From an uncultured Bilophila sp. (GTDB taxonomy: Bacteria; Desulfobacterota; Desulfovibrionia; Desulfovibrionales; Desulfovibrionaceae), in assembly GCA_910585945.1 (NCBI GenBank), contig CAJUHZ010000011.1:1-64000 (forward strand): 64,000 nt of DNA, read 5' to 3'. Of the stretch, positions 51,000 through 58,526 are shown piece by piece. Position numbers and translations under genes: made by a program. Below the pieces are notes generated by a model that was not told the origin of the DNA, searched no databases, and saw only the letters and a list, made by a program, of their open reading frames with translations. The stretch's first letter is position 1; each line of letters begins with the position of its first letter.

Positions 51000-51539
51000 T
51001 CAGTCCTGCGTGCCGGCCTCCCGCGCGGAGACAAAGCCGCGGCTCGGCACGGACGCGGCCTTGCTGCCGGCGATTTTGGAGAGGTAGGTGTCACCGAGCG
51101 TGGAAATGTGGGTCGCCACGTTGTCGAAGTAGTTGTAGTGCTCCTGTTCTTCCGCAATAATGGCGTCGAACAGTTTGGCCGTCAGGCTGTCGCCGTTTTC
51201 CAGGCACTGTTTTCTGAACTCGTTGTACCGGGCGATGGTGTTGTCCTCAAGATCGCTGTCATAGGGGAAAATGCCGCGCACTTCCTGCCCCTTGACCACA
51301 GCGGCGGACAGATCGCTTGACGGTTCCCCGCCAAGTTCCTTGACGCGTTCGGCAAATTGCTCGGCATGGCGCATTTCATCAATGGAAATGAGCTTGATGT
51401 TGCCGGCCAGTTCGCCGTAATCCATGTCGTCGAGGTTGTAGTGCTGGTTCATGTACTGGTGGATGGCGTGCAGTTCCATCTTCCGCGCCTGGTTCAGAAC
51501 ATTGATGACGTTCTGTTTTTCCTTGGCCTTGTCGGACAT
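51000..51539 (-). CDS. bfr: bacterioferritin
   Basis: A 179-residue ferritin-like iron-storage protein close to Desulfovibrio bacterioferritin. The four-helix bundle carries the di-iron ligands in ARKMELHAIHQYMNQHYNL (Glu), SIDEMRHAEQFAERV (Glu, His) and AIIAEEQEHYNYFDNV (Glu, Glu, His). Its Met in SIDEMRHAE is in the position expected for haem ligation at the dimer interface. The C-terminus has a 20-residue extension (SKAASVPSRGFVSAREAG). The start is set by the usual MSDKAKEKQNVINVLN and AAGGAG upstream. It is monocistronic, with a well-spaced promoter, and divergent from the PilZ gene. It is probably involved in iron storage and oxygen defence. Confidence 0.9.
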   Translation of the reverse strand: MSDKAKEKQNVINVLNQARKMELHAIHQYMNQHYNLDDMDYGELAGNIKLISIDEMRHAEQFAERVKELGGEPSSDLSAAVVKGQEVRGIFPYDSDLEDNTIARYNEFRKQCLENGDSLTAKLFDAIIAEEQEHYNYFDNVATHISTLGDTYLSKIAGSKAASVPSRGFVSAREAGTQD

Positions 51540-51675
51540 AAAAGCTCCTTCCTGTTTTTTGCGCGCCTGCAACATGGATCGGCAGGGGCCGGCGCGGTTT
51601 TGCGCCTGGCTCCGCCTTGCGGCAGGCGGTTCGGGAAAGACAACCCTACCACCCGACACGGATAAAAACCAACCT

Positions 51676-51704
51676 GTTATAGAGAACGATACAGCTCTCC
51701 GCAA
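51676..51704 (-). promoter_or_regulatory. promoter of bfr
   Basis: Leftward TTGCGG (51704-51699), 17 bases, TATAAC (51681-51676). The -35 lies within CATGAGTTGC, which also covers the -35 of the divergent PilZ-leader promoter. The bfr leader would be about 130 bases. Confidence 0.6.
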
Positions 51705-51855
51705 CTCATGCGCGCCTTGCCCGCTTTGCCGCGCAACGGTGCGGGCGGAAGCGCGTTCCGCCTGCGCGCGGCCGCTTCCGGCGCCGCACGCGGCGCGCCT
51801 GCCGGCGGCCATGAGGCTTTCCGCGCTCCCAACGCTCTGCCAGCCACTCCATGAG

Positions 51856-51884
51856 TTGCATATATCGCAAGGAACAAGTAAGCT
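51856..51884 (+). promoter_or_regulatory. promoter of the PilZ leader transcript
   Basis: TTGCAT (51856-51861), 17 bases, TAAGCT (51879-51884). Transcription would start near 51891, directly at the first base of a long hairpin. Confidence 0.55.
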
Positions 51885-51890
51885 AGTACT

Positions 51891-52122
51891 CCCTGCACAA
51901 CTGTCGTCAGGGCAGCTCGCGCGCTGTGCAGGGGGCTGCGACGTTCAGCGTGGCAGGCGCAAGCGGGGCACGCGTTGATTTGCCTTGCGGATCCGGCCTC
52001 GCGTCCTGTATCAACTGCGGTTGCAGAGCGCGATCCGACGGGCGAAAGCCCGGCCCGACAGTCCGAAAGGGCTGTTGCTCCCGGCAGGGGGCAGGCGGGG
52101 TGATCCGTTTCAGGAGAAGATC
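51891..52122 (+). ncRNA. candidate structured leader RNA upstream of the PilZ gene
   Basis: The 230-base leader begins with CCCTGCACA (51891-51899), which pairs with TGTGCAGGG (51925-51933). It then contains at least two GAAA-capped hairpins near 52036-52072, CGGGCGAAAGCCCG and CAGTCCGAAAGGGCTG, and further GC-rich pairings. It does not fit the consensus of c-di-GMP (GEMM), cobalamin or other riboswitches I know, nor RNase P or SRP RNA. The rest of the 51540-51890 gap holds the two divergent promoters. Confidence 0.45.
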
Positions 52123-52995
52123 ATGAGTGGAATATTGAAGCGGATGGGATCAATAATCGGCATCGGCCGGGACGACGAGCAGGACGCGCGAAAAGCGGCG
52201 GAAGTCGAAGCTGTTCTGAACGATGCGCTCGCCAGCCGCGTCAGGATGGATGTTCAGGTCGTCGGTGAAGAGACGCGCAGCCGGCCCATGCGGGGCGTGT
52301 GCGTGGCCCTCAAACCCGCCACGCTTCTTCTTGATGTGGATCTGTATTCTCCCGTCAGCGCCTGGATTGGCGAAAAGGCCCATGTCTATTTTCAGCTCCG
52401 GGACGACAAGGGCGTGGAGAACTACGATTTTTCCGTGCCCATCCTTGATATTCCGCGCCACGGCGACGGGTACGCCCTGCAACTCAAGATGCCGCGCGAA
52501 CTCAACCACAACCAGAAGCGCATGTTCGTGCGGGTGAAGCCGCCGGCGGAACTTGTCTCCGAACTTGCGTTCTGGCATCTGCCGGACGACAGGGATCAGC
52601 CGAAAAATTTCTCCCATCTGCGGCAGGCGTTTTGCGCCGGCGATCTTTCGATTGAAGACATTTCCGCCGGTGGGGTGCGCCTTGCCATGGATCCGCTCGA
52701 TCCTGTGGTGAGCTCCTTTTCCGCCGGCAGTATCGGCATCATGCATCTTGTGGTCAGGGACAAGGACGACAGGGAGCCTGTGGACCTCTGGCTTGTGTGC
52801 GAGTGCGTGCTCATTCGCAGTGAAGAGACTTCGCCCACAATCGCCATGAGCTTCAAGTTCCGCAAATGGGCCAGGGAGCCTGCCGGAAACGAGGACTTCA
52901 CCTGGCTTCCCATTCGTCCCACTGACGGCGTGCCCTCTCTGACGGCATGGATCATGCGCCGGCAACTGGAGGCCGCGCGTGCGGGACGGAGCTGA
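52123..52995 (+). CDS. PilZ-domain c-di-GMP receptor, YcgR-like layout
   Basis: A 290-residue protein with an N-terminal YcgR-N-like beta domain (about 40-130) and a C-terminal PilZ domain. The PilZ signature is complete: the RxxxR-type segment QKRMFVRVKP near residues 132-140 and the DxSxxG segment EDISAGGVRLA near 185. It should therefore bind c-di-GMP and act on motility or surface behaviour. The start has AGGAGA upstream. It is preceded by a 230-base structured leader and followed, 62 bases on, by a CBS-domain protein gene. No flagellar gene is in the window to support a direct motor role. Confidence 0.85.
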   Translation: MSGILKRMGSIIGIGRDDEQDARKAAEVEAVLNDALASRVRMDVQVVGEETRSRPMRGVCVALKPATLLLDVDLYSPVSAWIGEKAHVYFQLRDDKGVENYDFSVPILDIPRHGDGYALQLKMPRELNHNQKRMFVRVKPPAELVSELAFWHLPDDRDQPKNFSHLRQAFCAGDLSIEDISAGGVRLAMDPLDPVVSSFSAGSIGIMHLVVRDKDDREPVDLWLVCECVLIRSEETSPTIAMSFKFRKWAREPAGNEDFTWLPIRPTDGVPSLTAWIMRRQLEAARAGRS

Positions 52996-53056
52996 CGTTT
53001 CGTCGTCCGGCTCTCCGGACCGCGCCGATGCGTTCACACCAACCAAGGAGACACGC

Positions 53057-53899
53057 TTGGACCGAAGTACGGACAAAAACACGGAGAGACCGTTCTGGTC
53101 CCGTGTTTGTTCTCTGTTCGGCGGTCGTTCAGGCGACTCTCTGGAGCAGGCCGTTCTTGAGGCCCGCGACGAGGGTGAGCTTGACACGGAAGAAGGTTCG
53201 ATGATCCTGAGCATTCTGCGCCTGGACGACATGCAGGTGCAGGATATCATGACCCCCCGGACCGACTTTGACTGTATGCCTTCCGGCGCGCCGGTCAGCG
53301 ACGTGGCGCGCACCATCATGGAAACAGGGCATTCCAGAATCCCCATCTATCAGGACACCAGGGACAATATCATCGGCATCGCCTACGCCAAGGATCTGCT
53401 TGCCCTGCTTGTGGACCCGGAACGTCATGCGTCGCCGGTGAACGAAATCATGCGTCCGCCCGTTTTTGTGCCGGAGACCAAGCTCGTCAGCGAGCTGTTG
53501 CAGGAGTTCCGCACGCGCAAGAACCATATCGCCATTGCCGTGGACGAATACGGCGGCACCTCGGGTCTGGCCACCATTGAAGACATTCTGGAGCAGATTG
53601 TCGGCGATATCGAGGACGAGCACGACGCCCCCCGCGAGGAGGAGATCCGCAAGCTGGCCGACGGGCGCTACGAACTGTCGGGGCGGGCTTACCTGGAAGA
53701 TCTGGAAGACCTGGGCATTCATCTGGAAACCGAAGAAGTGGACACTATCGGCGGTTACCTCTGCCTTGAGGCGGGGCATGTTCCCCAGGCGGGGGAAGAG
53801 TTCCGCTTCGATGCCTGGCTGTTCACCATTGCGGAAGCGGACGTCAAGCAGATCCGCCGCGTGGTGGCGGAACATTCCCCCGAGCCTGTCGAGGCGTAG
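53057..53899 (+). CDS. CorC/HlyC-family CBS-domain protein
   Basis: A 280-residue soluble protein. A CBS pair occupies about residues 45-175 (DIMTPRTDFDCMPSGAPVSD, GHSRIPIYQDTRDNIIGIAY, FRTRKNHIAIAVDEYGGTSG). A C-terminal CorC_HlyC transporter-associated domain follows (GRYELSGRAYLEDLEDLGIH, TIGGYLCLEAGHVPQ). This is the CorC-type layout without membrane helices, linked in other bacteria to Mg2+/Co2+ efflux or membrane repair. I chose the TTG at 53057 because AAGGAG precedes it at the right distance. A GTG at 52979 would overlap the PilZ gene and adds unconserved sequence. Confidence 0.85.
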   Translation: MDRSTDKNTERPFWSRVCSLFGGRSGDSLEQAVLEARDEGELDTEEGSMILSILRLDDMQVQDIMTPRTDFDCMPSGAPVSDVARTIMETGHSRIPIYQDTRDNIIGIAYAKDLLALLVDPERHASPVNEIMRPPVFVPETKLVSELLQEFRTRKNHIAIAVDEYGGTSGLATIEDILEQIVGDIEDEHDAPREEEIRKLADGRYELSGRAYLEDLEDLGIHLETEEVDTIGGYLCLEAGHVPQAGEEFRFDAWLFTIAEADVKQIRRVVAEHSPEPVEA

Positions 53900-53990
53900 G
53901 GGCTGCCCTCATGCAACGCCGGCCGCTGTTTCCCTGCAACGCCCCGGCGCGGCAGGGCGTTCCGGGGAGACGGGGCCGACTGGACTGACG

Positions 53991-54018
53991 GGAGCATTTC
54001 AACGTGGTGAAATGCTCC
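53991..54018. terminator. hairpin between convergent genes
   Basis: GGAGCATTTCA (53991-54001) and TGAAATGCTCC (54008-54018) are perfect complements around a six-base loop. They lie between the ends of the CBS-protein gene and pgi. There is no T-run; it may act as a bidirectional terminator. Confidence 0.5.
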
Positions 54019-54060
54019 GTCGTCCGCGTGGAGCGGTATCCTGTTGTCTGCCGGCGGATC

Positions 54061-55386
54061 TTACGAAGCCGTCCGCCCTGCAAACGCGGCCAGCATCCGT
54101 CGTTCTTCCTCATGGGCTTGCGCGCCGAGGCGGGCGCAGGCAAGGCGCTTGCCGAGTTCCACGGCAGGCTGATCCAGCGGGTTGATATCCAGCAGCCAGC
54201 CAGTGAACAGGGTGGCCGCCATGCACAGGCCCATCAGGGATCCGGCCGCGCGCGCGTCCGTCGCGGAGAAGGCAAGGCGCGTCAGCGGTGTCTTGTGGTG
54301 CGTCAGGGCCGCAGCCGCGCCCAGGCATTCGGCGTCAAGCAGATCACCGAAGGGTCTGTTTTCCAGCCACTTCCAGGCGTCGGGCAGGTTGGGGGGAAAG
54401 ACCGGGCCGCCCGGCGTCGCGGTGCTGAAGATCTGAATGCAGCCCTTGTCTCGCGGGCCGTCCAGAAACATCTGTTGCAGAGAGTGCTGATCCGTCACTC
54501 CCACGGCGGCAAGGGGCATGGTTCCCCGGCCGTTCTTGCCCAGGCTTTCGGCCCAGAGTTGGGCGAACCATTGCCCAAAGGCCGCCCACGCCGGGATGTA
54601 CATGAAGAAAATAAGCTGATTGTAGCCGTTTTGGGCCAGGGAATACGCCCATTCCGCAAGTTTCCAGGCCGGGTGGGCCGCCAGTTCGTTCGGGCCGGGG
54701 CGCGCGGTCAGAGCCGCGTTGACCTCGCGCGCGCCGGCGATCAGATCGCGCCACGGCAGGCCGAGAAAGGCGGCCGGCACAAGCCCTACCGCCGAAAGCA
54801 CGGAATAGCGCCCGCCCAGGTGATCCGGAACAGGGAGGGAAAGGCAGTCGAGCCGCCGGGCCTCCTCGCGCAGGAAACCGTTCCGCGCGTCGGTCACGAG
54901 CAGGAGGTGTTCTGTCCAGCGTTCCGCCAGGGCGTTGCGCAGCCAGTCGCGCACAAAGAAATATTGGGACAGCGTTTCAATGGTGCCGCCTGATTTGCTG
55001 ATGACGACAACAAGCGTTTCCGCCGGGCTGAGGCCGTTCAGCATGGCTTCGAGTTCGGCCGGATCCACATTGTCGAGGATCCACAGCCAGGGGCCGGCGT
55101 GACCGGGGCGGTCCTGTTGCGGGAAAAAGGCTTTCTGCAAGGCTCGCGCGCCCAGCGCGGAGCCGCCGATGCCGAGGACCAGCATGTGTTTGCAGCCATG
55201 CAGCCGGGGTTCAAGATCGGTCAGGGCGCGGCAGAGTTCGTCGGCATACGGCAGATCGAGGAAGGGCAGTTCGCCAGCGGTCAGTTCGTCGGCAAGGCGT
55301 GCGGCCGCGTCGGCGCGCCGTTCGGGCGAAAGAGAAAAGGCGCTCAGGCGTCCCGCACAGGCATGGCTCCAGTCAAACGAATACAT
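54061..55386 (-). CDS. pgi: glucose-6-phosphate isomerase
   Basis: A 441-residue phosphoglucose isomerase interconverting glucose 6-phosphate and fructose 6-phosphate. SIS-fold features are MLVLGIGGSALGARAL, VVISKSGGTIETL (sugar-phosphate loop), LLLVTDARNGFLREEA, VPDHLGGRYSVLSAVGLVPA and GVTDQHSLQQMFLDGP with the catalytic Glu/His region. It is of the shorter bacterial/archaeal-bacterial type (about 440-450 residues). The gene is monocistronic, convergent with the CBS-protein gene. Confidence 0.93.
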   Translation of the reverse strand: MYSFDWSHACAGRLSAFSLSPERRADAAARLADELTAGELPFLDLPYADELCRALTDLEPRLHGCKHMLVLGIGGSALGARALQKAFFPQQDRPGHAGPWLWILDNVDPAELEAMLNGLSPAETLVVVISKSGGTIETLSQYFFVRDWLRNALAERWTEHLLLVTDARNGFLREEARRLDCLSLPVPDHLGGRYSVLSAVGLVPAAFLGLPWRDLIAGAREVNAALTARPGPNELAAHPAWKLAEWAYSLAQNGYNQLIFFMYIPAWAAFGQWFAQLWAESLGKNGRGTMPLAAVGVTDQHSLQQMFLDGPRDKGCIQIFSTATPGGPVFPPNLPDAWKWLENRPFGDLLDAECLGAAAALTHHKTPLTRLAFSATDARAAGSLMGLCMAATLFTGWLLDINPLDQPAVELGKRLACARLGAQAHEEERRMLAAFAGRTAS

Positions 55387-55796
55387 GGCGACTCCTTACA
55401 AAACGTCCCGGCCCCCGTACGCCGGGCCACGCGGAGAACTCTACGCAAAGCGGTTCCTCACGGCAAGGGGATACCCCGGGCGGCACAGGGCAATCGTATG
55501 AGTATGGATAACATTCTGAAATAATTGATAAAAACTTTTCAGGTTCAAGATAAAATATCTTTTTATTTCAAGTAGTTATCATGGATCATCCGATTGCCCT
55601 GCCAGGCGGCGGGTCAGTTTGAAATTGGGAAACCGCGCTGTGGGGCGCCGCCCCACACCCCGCCGGGGGAAATGATGCGCTGCTGTCTTCATCCGTAAGG
55701 TCCGAAGACTCACCTGACGGCTGAAGCTTCCCCCGGACCTCCCCGGTTGCCGCTGGCTGTTGGGGGGTGCGGGGGGATGATTCCCGCGCGCCTTTT
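55387..55796. other. 410-base intergenic region between pgi and hysA
   Basis: No gene is seen. It contains the near-perfect hairpin TGTGGGGCG/CGCCCCACA (55639-55657) and several G/C runs of a type that recurs at 3357-3415. An AT-rich stretch at 55500-55580 is a plausible pgi promoter region. CCCGCGC/GCGCGGG sequences at the hysA end may help terminate hysBA. Confidence 0.4.
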
Positions 55797-57293
55797 TCAT
55801 GCGCGGGAGGGTGTGGCGTGCAACACGTGCACGGCGCAACCCAGTCACGGGTCAAAGGCGCGGATCACCCGGCCGACGTTCACGGGGCTGTCCGGATCCG
55901 GAACGGGCACGCCGATGAGCGCCTCTTCCACCGGGCCGCGTTGGCCAGCGGCGTCGCGCGGGGAGAAATTCCACATCGAGGCGGCCAGCACCGCGTAGCG
56001 TTCGATACGTCCGTTGCGGATGCGCACGGCATGGCCGAGCGCCCCGCGCGGCGCTTCGGTAAAGCCCATGCCGTCGGCTTCTTCCGGAATGTCCGGGGGG
56101 AGGAATGTCGGTTCGCCGGGCGTCAGTTCACGCAGCCAGCCTTCAATCAGGCCGATGGTGTGGTGGACTTCTTCCGCGCGGGTCAGTTGACGCCCCATGA
56201 GCGAGAAGACATTGTCCGCGCCCATGTCGCGCACGGTTTCGGCGCGCGTGCCGAGGACTTCGGGCAGGCGTTCGCGCCCCACGGCGGAGAGCGGCGTATC
56301 GTTGATCCACATGCGCGCGGCCGGTCCCACTTCCAGGCGTCGCCCGGCGTAGGAGGGCGCCTTGACGAAGGTGTAGGCGTCTTTCTTGTCCGGGTCCGGC
56401 TCGGGCGCGGGGCCTGAAGGGGGAAAGAGCGCGCCGCTGTCTTCGGGGGAGGGGGTGAACCAGGCGTGGCGGGTGTCCTCGCGGATCAGGGAGGGATCAA
56501 AGGGCGCGTCCCGTCCGTTCAGCCACAGACCGGGCCGGAACGCCTGTTTGCCGCCGCGCGTGTCGTCCAGCGGAAAGGCTCCGGCGCACAGCGCGTCCCC
56601 GTAACCGTGGGCCATGTCGAAGAGATCGCGGTAGACGCCGGCTATGGCGTAGGCCAGCGGGAGAAAGCGGTTGTGCGCAAAGTCGCGCACCCGTTTCATG
56701 CGGCCGGCGTATTCGAGGATCGTTTCCTTCGTCGGGATCTGCGCCGCGCCGCCGGCCGGCATTCCCTGCACATGGGGCATCCGGCCGCCCAGCAGGGCGA
56801 CCATTTCGTGACAGACCTGCCGCACTTCCAGGGCTTCCAGATACTGTTCGACAGCCTGAGTGTTGAGCGAAGGGGGAAGGCGAAGATCCGGGCGGGCGTA
56901 ACGGGGGATGAACGGGGCCGTGTCCGGCCCGCGAAAGTAGTCCTGCCCGGCCAGATGATAGAAATGAAGGATGTTCGATTGCAGGTAATTGGCCGCCAGC
57001 ATCAGGTTTCTGGCAATACGGCCGTTGGGCGGGACGGCGGTTTTGGCCGCATCCTCCAGCGCGAGGCAGGCCGCCGTGTCGTGCGACACCGGGCAGACGC
57101 CGCAGATGCGTTGCACGATCTGGGGCGCGTCGGCCGGATCGCGCCCGGCCAGGATGGATTCAAAGCCCCGGTACATGCCGCCGACCATGCGCGCGTCCGT
57201 CACGCGTCCGTTTTCCACGGTGACTTCAGCCTTGAGATGCCCCTCGATGCGGGTGACGGGATCAAGAGAAATGACGTGCGTCGTGCCGCTCAT
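55797..57293 (-). CDS. hysA: periplasmic [NiFeSe] hydrogenase large subunit (selenoprotein, UGA = Sec)
   Basis: A 498-residue large subunit if the in-frame UGA at 55847-55845 is read as selenocysteine (residue 483). The N-terminal nickel ligands are in QRICGVCPVSHDTAA. The C-terminus reads RAFDP-Sec-LGCAVHVLHATPSRA; normal [NiFe] enzymes have DPCxxCxxH here, so Sec replaces the first Cys, as in Desulfovibrio Hys enzymes. Maturation would cut after the His of GCAVH, removing nine residues. A conventional reading stops at DP and loses two nickel ligands. A hairpin fitting a bacterial SECIS follows the UGA. The ATG at 57293 has GGAGGAAGG upstream. The small subunit gene lies 82 bases upstream. 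It oxidises or produces H2 in the periplasm with c-type cytochromes. Confidence 0.93.
55809..55842 (-). promoter_or_regulatory. candidate SECIS element for hysA
   Basis: Directly after the UGA (two bases on), the mRNA can fold with GGGT/ACCC at the base (55842-55839 with 55812-55809) and CGTGCA/TGCACG at the top (55833-55828 with 55822-55817). The apical loop CGUGU is 17-21 bases after the UGA, the distance expected for SelB-binding hairpins. The folding is by eye. Confidence 0.7.
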
Positions 57294-57375
57294 GCGCCTT
57301 CCTCCGCGCGCATCGCCGGAAGGGCGATGCCTGAGATGGGTTTGGGAAAAATGGATGACATGGTTCGGGGAGGGA

Positions 57376-58332
57376 TCAAGCGCGTTTTCGATAGAACGGC
57401 GACGCGCTGTCCGGAAAACCGGGCTGGGTGCAGCCCACGCACAGGGCATTGGCGATGCACCAGTTCACGTCGCCGTTCCAGCCGCGTTTGGCCGAGTCGC
57501 AACCGCTCCACGGGCCTTTGCAGCCGAGTTCAAAGCGGCAGTGCGTCTTGTCGGTGAACGAGGACGAAAAATGGCCTCCGGCGTAGGCGGGCAGGTAGGG
57601 GCAGGTCAGGTGCGTGTTGGGGTAAAAGATTTTGGGGCGGCCGTTTTCATCCAGATCGCGCAGCGTCGCCGCAATGCCGTCCTGCAGCCCGTTCCGTCCC
57701 ACGGCGTCCAGCAGCAGGGCCAGCGTGCCCACCATCCAGTCGGGATGCGGCGGGCAGCCCGGCACGTTGATCACCGGGGTGGCGATGCCTCTGCCGTGAA
57801 AAAAGTCGCGCACGCTCACGGCTCCGGTCCGTTGCCCGGTTGCGGCCGGCACGCCTCCGTAGGCGGAGCAGGTTCCGACGGCGATGGTCACGGCCGCGTT
57901 GCGCCCCAGGATCTCCGACGTTTCGGCCACGGTGTATTCGTGGTGGTCCACTTCGCCCACCACGCAGTACCGTCCCCCGGCCCGCACGGGAATGGAGCCT
58001 TCCACAATATAGATGAAGCGGCCGGCGTATTCGTTGGCCTTGTCCAGCAGATAGCGGAACGCCTGTGCGCCTTCCGCCGCCATGATCGTCGGCTGGTAGT
58101 CCAGGGAAATGATCTTGAGCAGCACTTCGGCAATGCCGGGGTGGATGTTGTTGAGCAGGGAGACGGTGCAGCCCGTGCAGCCCTGCCCCTGAACCCAGAA
58201 AACCGGCGGGCGCTCTCCGGTGAGCGTTGCGGCCAGCACGTCGCGCACGGCCGGATGAAACATTTCCGCTACTCCCAGCCCCGCGGCGGAGCCGGCGCAC
58301 AGTTTCACGAAATCGCGCCGCGACATGTTCAT
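57376..58332 (-). CDS. hysB: periplasmic [NiFeSe] hydrogenase small subunit
   Basis: A 318-residue iron-sulfur subunit. The N-terminal Tat signal has SRRDFVKLC followed by a hydrophobic stretch, so the folded heterodimer is exported together with the large subunit. Cluster ligands are seen in WVQGQGCTGCTVSLLN, VGTCSAYGG and VPGCPPHPDW (proximal cluster), THLTCPY with HCRFELGCKGPWSGC, and WCIANALCVGCTQPGFPD (further clusters). Cys is found where [NiFe] enzymes with a [3Fe-4S] cluster have Pro, in line with Hys-type all-[4Fe-4S] enzymes, though this needs alignment. It precedes hysA by 82 bases. The ATG at 58332 is used; one at 58326 is possible. Confidence 0.93.
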   Translation of the reverse strand: MNMSRRDFVKLCAGSAAGLGVAEMFHPAVRDVLAATLTGERPPVFWVQGQGCTGCTVSLLNNIHPGIAEVLLKIISLDYQPTIMAAEGAQAFRYLLDKANEYAGRFIYIVEGSIPVRAGGRYCVVGEVDHHEYTVAETSEILGRNAAVTIAVGTCSAYGGVPAATGQRTGAVSVRDFFHGRGIATPVINVPGCPPHPDWMVGTLALLLDAVGRNGLQDGIAATLRDLDENGRPKIFYPNTHLTCPYLPAYAGGHFSSSFTDKTHCRFELGCKGPWSGCDSAKRGWNGDVNWCIANALCVGCTQPGFPDSASPFYRKRA

Positions 58333-58526
58333 TGGAATGCCCTTCCCGGTTTGCCCCGGCGTGCGGGGCGTTGCCGCGCGGAAGGTTCCGGCGGCCTTCC
58401 CCGATCCGCGGGGGATCTCCGGGAGCCCCTCCCCGAAGATCCCCCGAAGAACCCCGGGGGAATACCCCGGTTTATCCCCCGGACAGGGCCGGCACGCAAT
58501 GATTCTTTTGAAGCGGGAGCCTCCGT

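Noticed and set aside
51891..52122. c-di-GMP (GEMM) riboswitch in front of the PilZ gene
   Set aside because: Tempting by context, but the conserved GEMM core and its tetraloop-receptor layout are not recognisable. I keep only a generic structured-leader call.
55639..55657. GC-rich hairpins (TGTGGGGCG/CGCCCCACA and similar at 3357-3415) as CRISPR or phage sites
   Set aside because: They are single short palindromes in intergenic DNA without regular spacing or spacers. No CRISPR array or cas gene is present in the window.
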